From: Sedimentisphaerales bacterium
Lineage (GTDB): Bacteria; Planctomycetota; Phycisphaerae; Sedimentisphaerales; SM23-30
Direction: 5' to 3'
NCBI GenBank assembly: GCA_030634605.1
Contig: DAOWAK010000022.1
Coordinates: 1 to 9,425 of the forward strand
Length of the DNA: 9,425 nt
Shown: piece by piece, positions 1 to 6,504 of the stretch
Layout: every line of letters begins with the position of its first letter
How positions within the stretch are numbered: position 1 is the first letter of the stretch
Notes under the pieces: model-generated
What the model was told of the DNA's origin: nothing
What the model saw: the letters and a program-made list of their open reading frames with translations, nothing else
Database searches by the model: none
Translations under genes and position numbers: made by a program

Positions 1-27
1 AGGAATGTTCTGCCCCAAGAATACTGG

Positions 28-47
28 ATTCCCGCCTGCGCGGGAAT
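28..47. repeat. dRS3-like 20-bp palindrome
   Basis: Perfect 8-bp inverted repeat, ATTCCCGC at 28-35 and GCGGGAAT at 40-47, with loop CTGC. It fits the pattern ATTCCC-N8-GGGAAT, which is the consensus of the neisserial dRS3 repeat. Similar palindromes are dispersed in many environmental bacteria. Resemblance is seen directly; shared origin with dRS3 is not shown. It could be a dispersed repeat or an integration target. Confidence 0.5.
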
Positions 48-86
48 GACATAGTGTGGGACGTTATTTTGCTGGGCGTTCTTAAC

Positions 87-103
87 GGCCCCTTTTAGGG
101 GCC
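87..103. repeat. Short hairpin, first of a REP-like pair
   Basis: GGCCCC at 87-92 and GGGGCC at 98-103 form a perfect 6-bp stem with loop TTTTA. It lies 8 bp before a second perfect hairpin (112-132). Two adjacent hairpins resemble REP doublets or the hairpin ends of IS200/IS605-type elements. There is no T-run after it, so a terminator is less likely. No transposase is visible inside the window. Confidence 0.4.
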
Positions 104-111
104 TTCCTCAT

Positions 112-132
112 ACCACCGGCTCTGCCGGTGGT
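112..132. repeat. REP-like 9-bp palindrome
   Basis: ACCACCGGC at 112-120 pairs perfectly with GCCGGTGGT at 124-132 around a TCT loop. High GC, the very short loop and the neighbouring hairpin at 87-103 suggest an extragenic palindromic repeat. The function is unknown. An alternative is the end of a mobile element that lies to the left of the window. Confidence 0.45.
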
Positions 133-898
133 CGCTGATTCGATTAGGCCGATTATTCATCATGTTATTGGGGAAGATGGTTTGCAGGTTGCTGGTGAGA
201 TCGCGTTATCAGTATCGTTAGCGCGCTTTTTTCAAATTAACCGCTATTAAGCGCTGGAGAAGTTTATATAAGTCTTAGTGTCTAATCTAAAAATCGAGCC
301 GAAAGCAACTGTTGAATTTGGCAGAGAGAGTTTTATACTCAAACCAGGTGTGAATTCCGCGCGTACGAATTGTAAGCTTTCGCTTACAATGGGTTGACAT
401 TATTGCGAACCGGGAAATTTCAATCGGTGTTGGTATATGCTGTCCAAAGAATCCATCAAATTTCGGGCGGTGCGGATGGGGGTTGCTACCGGTGATATGC
501 CCGATGTTGATTTTGTCTGGTCGGTGCAGCGTGCTGAATGTGTAGATGAATGTTTTGGTAATGGGCTTACCTGTCAAAACAAGATATGTTGTTGGCGTAA
601 GAATTGTAAGGCGCTGGATTTTTTTGCCGATTCTCCGGCACCGGTTCTTATAAATGAGGCAAACACTGTCGGTCCCGGGCGAAATGTTGGTTTGTTGAGT
701 GAGAGTGGCAAGTATAGAAGTGTGGGAGCGAGAGATAAGGTAAGTAGCTTCCGTAGAGTGAGTGAGATTCGCCGTTTCAGGGGCCGACGTGATCCCCACG
801 TTGACCGCGAGGCAGCCCAGGCAGGGACGTTTGAACCCGCGGGAGGCGGCTCAGAAGTTCTTGAACCATAAAGGCGGCCGGCGGGCAACGATGTTTTT
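133..898. other. 766-bp stretch with no defensible gene
   Basis: I recognise no protein or RNA here. The longest plus-strand reading frame is 437-871 (144 codons, no clear Shine-Dalgarno, no recognised domain, Cys- and Arg-rich). The same register stays open upstream to 272 but is broken by TGA at 395-397. The minus strand is open in the same codon register over 287-799, so composition alone could produce both frames. A perfect hairpin lies at 369-390 (ATTGTAAGC, loop TTTC, GCTTACAAT). It overlaps neither a convincing promoter nor a T-run. The stretch could be a decayed gene, a structured RNA, or ordinary intergenic DNA. Confidence 0.4.
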
Positions 899-899
899 T

Positions 900-937
900 A
901 ATAATGCCGGGTGAGTATTAAAACGCCCGGCATTATT
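900..937. terminator. Strong 12-bp hairpin, possible terminator
   Basis: AATAATGCCGGG at 900-911 and CCCGGCATTATT at 926-937 form a perfect 12-bp stem with a 14-nt loop. It starts 33 bp beyond the ABC-F stop codon. Reading plus, the arm is followed by TTATG and, about 10 nt later, a T7 run, so it suits plus-strand transcripts better. Reading minus, the arm is followed by A residues, so it is not a textbook intrinsic terminator for the ABC-F gene. It may still block readthrough or protect the 3' end of that mRNA. Confidence 0.45.
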
Positions 938-969
938 TATGCGTCTGTTTTTTTGGGGGAAATGGCAGG

Positions 970-2916
970 TTAATCCTTGGATTGTTCCAGTTTGAGCCAG
1001 GTTTCGTAGAGGGAATCGAGTTGGTTGGTTAGCTGCTGGAGTTTTTCTGAAAGTTCATGGCCGAGGTCGTTGTTGCCGCTGGTGAAGGCCTGGGCGATTT
1101 GGGTTTCCAGGGTGGTCTTTTCGTTTTCGCTGTCGTGGATTTGCTGTTCGAGTTGGGCGCGGGATTTTTCGGCTTTGCGTTGGGCGGCGGCCTGGGCTTT
1201 GCGTTCTTTCCAGGCGAGGCCGGCGATTTTGGGTTTTTTCTGTTTTTCCTGTTGGCGAGTTCTGCCTCGGCTACTGATGCGGCCGATGATTCCGGAGTGG
1301 TCCTTCTGAGCGGAATTCCAGTAGCTGGTGAAATTGCCGGGATAGGATCGCAGTTTTTTGTCGGCAACTTCGGCGACGTGGTCGATGATTTTGTCGAGGA
1401 AATAGCGATCGTGTGAAACCGTCAGCAGTGTGCCCTTGAACTCGGCGAGGGCTTCTTCGACGGCTTCGCGGGTGGGGATGTCGAGGTGATTGGTGGGCTC
1501 GTCGAGGATGAGGAAGTTTGGTTTGAGCAGCATGAGCCGGGCGAGTTGGAGTCGATTGCGTTCGCCGCCGGAAAGTTTGCCGATGGGTTTGTAAACTTCT
1601 TCGTCTTTGAAAAGGAAACGAGCGAGGATTCCGAGCACCAGTTCGTTGGTGGTGTCGGGGATGGCGAGCAATTCATCGAAAACGGTGTTGTCGCTGTCGA
1701 GGACTTCCTGCTGCTGGGCGCAATAGCCGATGGTGAGACTGGGGCCGATGCGGATGATGGGGTGTTCCCAGCGGCCCATTTCGATTATGTCGCGGAGGAG
1801 TGTGGTTTTTCCACAGCCGTTGGGGCCAACCAGTGCCCAGCGTTCTGCTCCGCCGATTTGCAATTCGATATTGTTGAACAATTCCAGTTCGTCGAAAGCT
1901 TTGCTGTAGTTTTTGATTTGCAGGGCGATGTCGGCGCGGGTGGGGTCGGTCTGGAAATCGGCGGAGATTTTGTTGCGTTGGGCGGTGGGTTTTTCGACGG
2001 CGTTGGCTTTTTCGCGTTCGAGTTGTGATCGGCGGGCTCGCAGCCGTTTGCCCCATGATTGGCTGCTGGCGTGGCCTTGGGCGATGTCGGCGAATTTCTG
2101 AACCAGAGTTTCCAGGTGGGCGATGCGTTGTTGATAGGCTTTGTATTGGGTGTGCTGGGCCTTGATTCGTTCGGCGCGAATTTTGCGATAGGCACTGTAG
2201 TTGCCGGGGTAGTAAGTGGTTTGGCTGTTGTCCAGATCCAGAATACCGTCGGCGACGCGGTCGAGCAGGTAGCGATTGTGAGAGACAATGAGCACGGCAC
2301 CGCGGAAGCGTTGGAGGAAGTCGTCGAGCCAGGCCAGTCCCAGGTAGTCGAGGTGATTGCCCGGTTCGTCGAGGACGAGGAGGTTGGGGTCACCGATGAG
2401 GGCGTTGGCCATGCTGAGAACGTTTTGTTCACCGCCGGAAAGCAGGCTGACCTTTTGGTTCTGTCGGTTGGCGAGTCCGAGGGAATCGAGCAGGGCCTGA
2501 GCGCGGGGTTCGAAATGGTCGCCGCCGCTGCGGTCGAAAAGGTCGCGGGCGGCTTGATACTGATGAAGCAGTTGATTCATTTGTTCGGGAGGGCAATTTG
2601 CTATGGCGGCTTCTTTGTTGCGGAGGTCGGCTTTGAGGAGTTGGTGTTCGCGGAGAAGATAATCGGAGACGGTCAGTTCGGAATCGAATTCGATATGTTG
2701 GGGGACGTAACCGATGCGGGTGTCCGGGGCCAGGGTAACGGTTCCGGAGTGGGGTTGTTCCTGTCCGCAGAGAATGCGGAGGATGGTGGTTTTTCCGGAG
2801 CCGTCGGGGCCGATGAGTCCGACCTTGCGATTGGCGTTGAGTTCGAAGGAGAGATTTTTTAAAACCCAGCGTCCGACGTATTCACGGCTGATATTTTTGA
2901 AGGTTACAAGCGGCAT
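970..2916 (-). CDS. ABC-F family ATP-binding protein (ribosome-associated)
   Basis: A soluble 648-residue protein with two ABC ATPase domains and no membrane segment, as in ABC-F factors that bind the ribosomal E site and act on stalled or idle ribosomes. Domain 1 has Walker A GPDGSGKTT (36-44), signature LSGGEQ (159-164), Walker B LLVLDE (179-184) and H213. Domain 2 has GPNGCGKTT (364-372), LSGGERNR (448-455), FLILDEPTNHLD (468-479) and H502. The charged linker between the domains (about 240-310) is where ABC-F proteins contact P-site tRNA. A Lys/Glu/Gln-rich C-terminal segment (about 565-645) looks like a coiled coil, as in Uup and YheS. Length fits those types; the exact subfamily is unresolved. 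Domain 1 departs from consensus, with GPD for GPN and EPGNHLD for EPTNHLD. Its ATG lies 29 bp after the GGQ gene, with only a weak AGAAAA upstream, so the two are probably co-transcribed. Confidence 0.93.
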   Translation of the reverse strand: MPLVTFKNISREYVGRWVLKNLSFELNANRKVGLIGPDGSGKTTILRILCGQEQPHSGTVTLAPDTRIGYVPQHIEFDSELTVSDYLLREHQLLKADLRNKEAAIANCPPEQMNQLLHQYQAARDLFDRSGGDHFEPRAQALLDSLGLANRQNQKVSLLSGGEQNVLSMANALIGDPNLLVLDEPGNHLDYLGLAWLDDFLQRFRGAVLIVSHNRYLLDRVADGILDLDNSQTTYYPGNYSAYRKIRAERIKAQHTQYKAYQQRIAHLETLVQKFADIAQGHASSQSWGKRLRARRSQLEREKANAVEKPTAQRNKISADFQTDPTRADIALQIKNYSKAFDELELFNNIELQIGGAERWALVGPNGCGKTTLLRDIIEMGRWEHPIIRIGPSLTIGYCAQQQEVLDSDNTVFDELLAIPDTTNELVLGILARFLFKDEEVYKPIGKLSGGERNRLQLARLMLLKPNFLILDEPTNHLDIPTREAVEEALAEFKGTLLTVSHDRYFLDKIIDHVAEVADKKLRSYPGNFTSYWNSAQKDHSGIIGRISSRGRTRQQEKQKKPKIAGLAWKERKAQAAAQRKAEKSRAQLEQQIHDSENEKTTLETQIAQAFTSGNNDLGHELSEKLQQLTNQLDSLYETWLKLEQSKD

Positions 2917-2945
2917 AATTTTCTGCTATAGGTTAATTTGTGTTG

Positions 2946-3293
2946 TCAGGATTTTGTACGTCGTCGGCGACGGTCTTTTTGTTTTCGGATTTTTTCTTGT
3001 TTTAAGGCGGCGGGGCTTTTGCTGCCGAGCAGTTTTTCTTCGAGCAGTTCGCATATTCGTCGGCGGGCGTAAAAGCGGTTGAGAGGTTGGCTGCGGGTTT
3101 TCTGCATTTTGACTTCCAGCTCGCTGGGTTTGTGGTGCAGATAAACGCAGGTTGCTGTTTTGTTGACCTTCTGGCCGCCGGGTCCGCCGCTGCGGATGAA
3201 TTTTTCATCCAGGTCCTGCTCGCGCAAGCCGCAGTCAGCCATCCGCTGGTTTAGTTCATCGGTTTTTTTGGGGGTAACGCCAAAATCAATCAA
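2946..3293 (-). CDS. GGQ-motif peptide chain release factor-like protein
   Basis: A 115-residue protein made of the RF-1 catalytic domain alone. Residues 35-46 read SGGPGGQKVNKT; GGQ (39-41) is the loop that hydrolyses peptidyl-tRNA in release factors and in the rescue factor ArfB. There is no codon-recognition domain, so it is not RF1 or RF2. The tail (about 98-115) is strongly basic, ending KDRRRRRTKS. In ArfB and its mitochondrial relatives such a tail enters the ribosome or its large subunit, so a role in freeing stalled ribosomes is inferred. The start is TTG at 3291-3293, supported by GAGGTG at 3301-3306 with 7-nt spacing. It is first in a pair with the downstream ABC-F gene, which also acts on ribosomes. 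It ends in TGA. The exact family (ArfB or another short RF-like group) cannot be settled by eye. Confidence 0.88.
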   Translation of the reverse strand: MIDFGVTPKKTDELNQRMADCGLREQDLDEKFIRSGGPGGQKVNKTATCVYLHHKPSELEVKMQKTRSQPLNRFYARRRICELLEEKLLGSKSPAALKQEKIRKQKDRRRRRTKS

Positions 3294-3329
3294 AAGTCAG
3301 CACCTCTTTTGCAAAACTACAAAAGCAGG

Positions 3330-3358
3330 ATTCTACTGTTTTGACGTGCTGAGGTCCA
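3330..3358 (-). promoter_or_regulatory. Sigma-70-like promoter candidate for the GGQ/ABC-F pair
   Basis: Read on the minus strand, the -35 box is TGGACC (3353-3358, 4/6 to TTGACA) and the -10 box is TAGAAT (3330-3335, 5/6 to TATAAT), with 17-bp spacing. Transcription would start near 3323, giving a leader of about 30 nt that contains the GAGGTG ribosome-binding site. The geometry is good; no experiment supports it. Confidence 0.45.
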
Positions 3359-3432
3359 CGGATGATCTTGAGAAATAGCGGATTCACAAGAAAAAACTTC
3401 CGGCTTAGAAATTGGTCGATGTCAGTACAAAT

Positions 3433-3449
3433 GGCGGGCACGGCCCGCC
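3433..3449. repeat. REP-like GC-rich palindrome
   Basis: GGCGGGC (3433-3439) and GCCCGCC (3443-3449) form a perfect 7-bp stem with loop ACG, followed by CTAC. This short-loop GC palindrome is the sort of dispersed extragenic repeat common in bacterial genomes. No transposase is nearby to link it to. Confidence 0.5.
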
Positions 3450-3505
3450 CTACTTTTGTCCGGGCTACGTCTGCTGTTATTGCTGGCTTTGCGGGGTGTG
3501 GGCGA

Positions 3506-3511
3506 TATAAT
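3506..3511 (+). promoter_or_regulatory. Perfect -10 box upstream of hypF
   Basis: TATAAT matches the sigma-70 -10 consensus exactly. No good -35 hexamer sits 16-18 bp upstream (CTGGCT at 3483-3488 is the 17-bp position). Transcription from here would begin near 3518, ahead of either candidate hypF start. I see no sigma-54 -24/-12 motif, although many hyp operons use one. This is weak evidence for the hyp operon promoter. Confidence 0.3.
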
Positions 3512-3595
3512 GAAGATTGTGGCAAAATGGGAAGCCTGGATTGGCGGGTTAGGGTTCTGCCTTATGTAAGTGTTTGTTATATAGCGGATTATAAA

Positions 3596-6082
3596 GTGAA
3601 GCCTGAAAAGTCTGAATCGAATAAGAAATCTACAGAGGGGGATTTTCCATCTGGTCGATGCGGCGGGGGCGGTGGTGAATGCTGTGATGGTGGGGGAGGG
3701 CAGGTTCGTCGGCGGCTGGAAATTCGGGGTTGTGTTCAGGGGGTGGGCTTTCGGCCTTTTGTTTATCGCCTGGCTGGTCAGTTGGGATTGGGTGGTTTTG
3801 TGGGGAATGATTCGCAAGGTGCGTTTGTGGAGATTCAGGGGGCGGTGGAAAAGTTGGAGCGGTTTCAGGAGCGGTTGAGGGATGAACTGCCGGAGCTGGC
3901 GCGGATCGCCTCGATAAAGGTTACGGAAATGCCGGTGCAGGCGGGGCGGGAATTTTATATTAAGTTCAGTGAGCAGCAGGCGGACCAGCAGGCGGAGATT
4001 ACGTCTGATGTTACGGTTTGTGCGGACTGTCTGAGTGAGTTGTTTGAACCGGAAGATCGTCGGTTTCGCTATCCGTTTATTAACTGCACGAATTGCGGGC
4101 CGCGGTATTCGATTATTAAAGAGGTGCCTTATGATCGGGTGAACACGACGATGTCGAAATTTCGAATGTGTCCCGCTTGTCAGGCGGAGTACGATGATCC
4201 ATCTGACAGGCGGTTTCATGCTCAGCCCAATGCGTGTTCGGTATGCGGGCCGCGAGTGTGGGCGGCGGATTCGGTGGGGGCTGAGATTTCCGGCGATGGG
4301 ATAAAAATCTGTGCGGAATGGCTGCGGGACGGAAAGATTGTCGCTATTAAAGGGTTGGGTGGTTTTCACCTGGCGTGTCGGGCTGATGAGGATGAGGTTG
4401 TGCAGCGGTTGCGGAGTCGCAAGGGCCGCGAAGCCAAGCCGTTGGCGTTGATGGTTGGTTCGGTGGAGCAGGCGGCGAAGCTGGTTCGGCTGGATGATGG
4501 TTCGCGGGAGTTGCTGATTTCGCGGGAGCGGCCGATTGTTCTGGCGGAGCGAAAGGTTGATGCGGCGGTGAGTTCTACGGTAGCTGAGGGGACGGATTGT
4601 CTGGGGCTGATGTTGCCTTACACGCCGTTGCACGAGTTGCTCTTTGGAGAGGGGCTGAAAGTGTTGGTGATGACCTCCGGGAATCCTACGGATGAGCCGT
4701 TGTGTGTTGATAACGATGAAGCGGTGGAAAGGCTGTCGGTTATAGCGGACGGCTTTTTGCTGCACAATCGCGATATCGAGCGGGGGCTGGACGATTCGGT
4801 GGTGATGGCTAATGTGTCGCAGCTTTATGTTGCGGAGGGTGCTGCTGTTTCTGATTTGCGAAGTGTTTTTCCCATTCGCAGGGCGCGGGGATTTGCGCCG
4901 CAGCCGATCCGGTTGAAGACGGCGGCGAGTGAGGTGGTTCTGGCGGTGGGGGGGCAGATGAAATCGGTGGTCTGTCTGCTCAAGGATGATCAGGCGATTT
5001 TGAGTGAGCACCTGGGTGAGCTGCCCAACGGTCGGACTTATCGGAATTTTATCCGTGCGATTGACAGGTTGGAAAAGTTGCTGCGGGCTGAGCCGAAGTT
5101 GATCGCTTACGATTTGCATCCGGATTACGTCAGCACCCGTTATGCACAGCAGATTGATCTGCCGGCGATTGGGGTTCAACATCATCACGCGCACATTGTC
5201 AGTTGCATGGTGGAGAATGGGGTTAGTGAAAAGGTAATCGGGATAGCTGCGGACGGGACCGGTTACGGAACGGACGGCAAAATCTGGGGTTGTGAGGTGA
5301 TGGTTTGCGATGAGGTTGGTTTTGAACGTTTTGGACAGTTGGGATATTTTTCGGTGCCGGGCGGCGATCTGGGTGCCAAGGATACCTGGCGTCCGGCGGC
5401 GGGTCTGATTCAGCAGGCTTTTGGCGAGAAGTGGCGGGGCGAGTTTGGCAAGCTGGCGCAAGCGGTGCCGGAGGAATCGGTTCGGATTGCGACGGGTCAA
5501 CTGGAAAGATCGTCGGTGACGGTTTATTCGACCTCCAGTCTGGGGCGGCTGTTCGACGCGGCGGCGTTTTTTCTGGGGATTTGCAGTTTCAATCGGTTTG
5601 AGGCGGAAGCTGCGATGGCACTGGAAGCCAGGGCGCGAAGGTCATCGGTCAGTGGTGGGTTTGATTATGCGGTTTGTGATGATGGTAACGGTCCGCTGCG
5701 GATTGATGTGCGAAAAATGATTATTGAACTGGTTGAAAAAGTTGGGCGGCGGAGGGGGGACTCCAGCGTGGCTGAGAAATCTAACGTGGCTGAAACCGCT
5801 GATTTGGCTCGGATGTTTCATCAGACGGTGGCGGGGGCGTTGGCGGAATTGGCGGATCGTGCTCGCGAACAAACCGGGATAAAAAAAGTATTTCTTAGTG
5901 GAGGTTGCTTTATCAATCGGCTATTGTTAAGGATGCTGGCGAGCAGATTGAAAGATTTGGGGATGGAAGTTTACACGCATAGTCGGGTGCCCAGCGGCGA
6001 TGGGGGGCTGGCGTTGGGGCAGGCGGTTGCGGCGGCGGCGATTAACAGAGACGGGGGCAAGATGATTCCTGACAGTGCCTGA
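3596..6082 (+). CDS. hypF: HypF carbamoyltransferase, hydrogenase maturation
   Basis: HypF transfers a carbamoyl group from carbamoyl phosphate to the C-terminal Cys of HypE, the first step in making the cyanide ligands. Numbered from GTG 3596 (828 aa): an acylphosphatase domain (about 38-128) with VQGVGFRPF and R53/N71 as likely catalytic residues; two zinc fingers with C142, C145, C164, C167, C192, C195, C214, C217 in perfect C-x2-C-x18-C-x2-C spacing; a YrdC-like domain (about 235-425) with TSGNPTDEP; and a Kae1-like domain (about 447-817) with HHHAH (529-533), DGTGYG (553-558) and SGGCFINR (768-775). All domains appear intact. The start is uncertain. GTG 3596 is the nearest usual in-frame start, has no Shine-Dalgarno, and adds 37 Gly-rich residues before the conserved RRRLEIRG; most HypF are 750-780 aa. 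A better-placed ATG at 3687 is out of frame. The end is TGA, 45 bp before hypC. Confidence 0.93.
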   Translation: MKPEKSESNKKSTEGDFPSGRCGGGGGECCDGGGGQVRRRLEIRGCVQGVGFRPFVYRLAGQLGLGGFVGNDSQGAFVEIQGAVEKLERFQERLRDELPELARIASIKVTEMPVQAGREFYIKFSEQQADQQAEITSDVTVCADCLSELFEPEDRRFRYPFINCTNCGPRYSIIKEVPYDRVNTTMSKFRMCPACQAEYDDPSDRRFHAQPNACSVCGPRVWAADSVGAEISGDGIKICAEWLRDGKIVAIKGLGGFHLACRADEDEVVQRLRSRKGREAKPLALMVGSVEQAAKLVRLDDGSRELLISRERPIVLAERKVDAAVSSTVAEGTDCLGLMLPYTPLHELLFGEGLKVLVMTSGNPTDEPLCVDNDEAVERLSVIADGFLLHNRDIERGLDDSVVMANVSQLYVAEGAAVSDLRSVFPIRRARGFAPQPIRLKTAASEVVLAVGGQMKSVVCLLKDDQAILSEHLGELPNGRTYRNFIRAIDRLEKLLRAEPKLIAYDLHPDYVSTRYAQQIDLPAIGVQHHHAHIVSCMVENGVSEKVIGIAADGTGYGTDGKIWGCEVMVCDEVGFERFGQLGYFSVPGGDLGAKDTWRPAAGLIQQAFGEKWRGEFGKLAQAVPEESVRIATGQLERSSVTVYSTSSLGRLFDAAAFFLGICSFNRFEAEAAMALEARARRSSVSGGFDYAVCDDGNGPLRIDVRKMIIELVEKVGRRRGDSSVAEKSNVAETADLARMFHQTVAGALAELADRAREQTGIKKVFLSGGCFINRLLLRMLASRLKDLGMEVYTHSRVPSGDGGLALGQAVAAAAINRDGGKMIPDSA

Positions 6083-6127
6083 TGTAAAGGTGTGTCAGAT
6101 TGAAGGTTATGAAACCGGAGGTTTTTT

Positions 6128-6385
6128 ATGTGCCTAGCAGTGCCGGGTAAAATTTTGACGGTTGAAGATTCCGATCCGTCGGAAATGGGGCGGGTTGCAA
6201 AGGTGGATTTTCAAGGGACCAAAATTGAAGTTTCGTTGGCGATGACGCCCGAGGCGGCATGCGGTGACTGGGTGCTGGTGCATGCCGGGTTTGCGTTGAA
6301 CGTTCTGGATGAGCAGGAGGCGCGGGAGACGTGGCAGTACCTCCGCGAGGCGGGGGTTCAGTTGGGATTAGGAGAGAGCGATTGA
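6128..6385 (+). CDS. hypC: HypC, hydrogenase maturation chaperone
   Basis: An 85-residue HypC/HybG/HupF family protein. It begins MCLAVPG; Cys2, exposed after Met removal, helps hold the Fe(CN)2CO group with HypD and carries it to the hydrogenase large-subunit precursor. The family segment GDWVLVHAGFAL is at 46-57, with conserved H52. Length is normal (75-95 aa). GGAGG at 6117-6121 lies 6 nt before the ATG, which settles the start. The gene ends in TGA at 6383-6385, inside the first copy of an 11-bp duplication. Before that duplication, the stop would have overlapped a hypD TTG start as TTGA. Confidence 0.97.
   Translation: MCLAVPGKILTVEDSDPSEMGRVAKVDFQGTKIEVSLAMTPEAACGDWVLVHAGFALNVLDEQEARETWQYLREAGVQLGLGESD
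6370..6374 (+). promoter_or_regulatory. Orphaned hypD ribosome-binding site
   Basis: AGGAG near the end of hypC lies 7 nt before TTG 6382-6384, ideal spacing for a start overlapping the hypC stop. In the present sequence that TTG leads only to a 13-codon frame ending at TGA 6421-6423. The hypD reading frame now begins 118 bp further on, behind only AAGG (6488-6491). The site therefore looks like the ancestral hypD ribosome-binding site, separated from its gene. That history is inferred; the motifs and spacing are visible. Confidence 0.55.
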
Positions 6386-6504
6386 GAGTCAGCGTGATTG
6401 TTTGCGGATTAGTGTTATTTTGAATTTAATGACTAATGACGAAGCCCGAATGACGAATCAATAACGAATGACGAATGACGAATCAATAAGGTTGAGCGAT
6501 TGAG
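6376..6504. mobile_element. Insertion-like segment at the hypC/hypD junction
   Basis: GAGCGATTGAG occurs at 6376-6386 and again at 6494-6504, flanking 107 bp. Removing one copy plus the insert would join hypC and hypD with a 4-bp TTGA stop/start overlap and the AGGAG at 6370. That is what a target-site duplication would leave. The insert has no gene, no clear terminal inverted repeats and an AT-rich heptad repeat. It may be a small non-autonomous element or a repeat insertion. Local tandem duplication with later divergence is an alternative. Confidence 0.5.
6426..6489. repeat. Degenerate 7-bp tandem repeat (CGAATGA)
   Basis: The stretch reads as heptads related to CGAATGA: TTAATGA, CTAATGA, CGAAGCC, CGAATGA, CGAATCA, then ATAA, then CGAATGA twice, CGAATCA and ATAA. 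The 18-bp unit CGAATGACGAATCAATAA is present twice without change (6447-6464 and 6472-6489, period 25). It sits between hypC and hypD in an operon that is otherwise tightly packed. Stop codons arise in the minus frames (TCA, TTA read in reverse), and no protein is encoded. Confidence 0.8.

Larger units (their letters stand above)
3294..3595. other. Divergent intergenic region between the GGQ gene and hypF
   Basis: About 300 bp without a convincing gene. It holds the minus-strand promoter candidate (3330-3358), a REP-like palindrome (3433-3449) and a perfect TATAAT (3506-3511) facing hypF. The decamer ATAGCGGATT occurs twice, at 3375-3384 and 3581-3590. The hypF frame stays open to 3362, but that translation has no domain character and lies well outside the conserved start of HypF. 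Confidence 0.6.

Noticed and set aside
394..439. TTGACA at 394-399 as a -35 box for a transcript over 437-871
   Set aside because: No acceptable -10 hexamer lies 16-18 bp downstream (positions give ATTTCA or TTTCAA), and the frame itself is unsupported.
795..830. Sequence slightly like the SRP RNA core (GGCAGCCCAGGCAG)
   Set aside because: The diagnostic CCGGAAGG element of the SRP apical loop is missing and the flanks do not pair as required.
2059..2862. 267-codon plus-strand frame inside the ABC-F gene
   Set aside because: It is antisense to well-conserved Walker and signature motifs, is Val/Gly/Glu-rich through strand bias, and has no ribosome-binding site or recognisable product.
3362..3595. 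hypF starting at ATG 3362
   Set aside because: It would add 115 residues before the acylphosphatase domain, passing through a REP palindrome and a -10 box, with no ribosome-binding site and no resemblance to HypF.
3422..5500. Long open frame on the minus strand opposite hypF
   Set aside because: It is in codon register with hypF, has the Pro/His/Arg/Gln-rich make-up typical of antisense translation, and contains no domain. HypF motifs on the plus strand are unambiguous.
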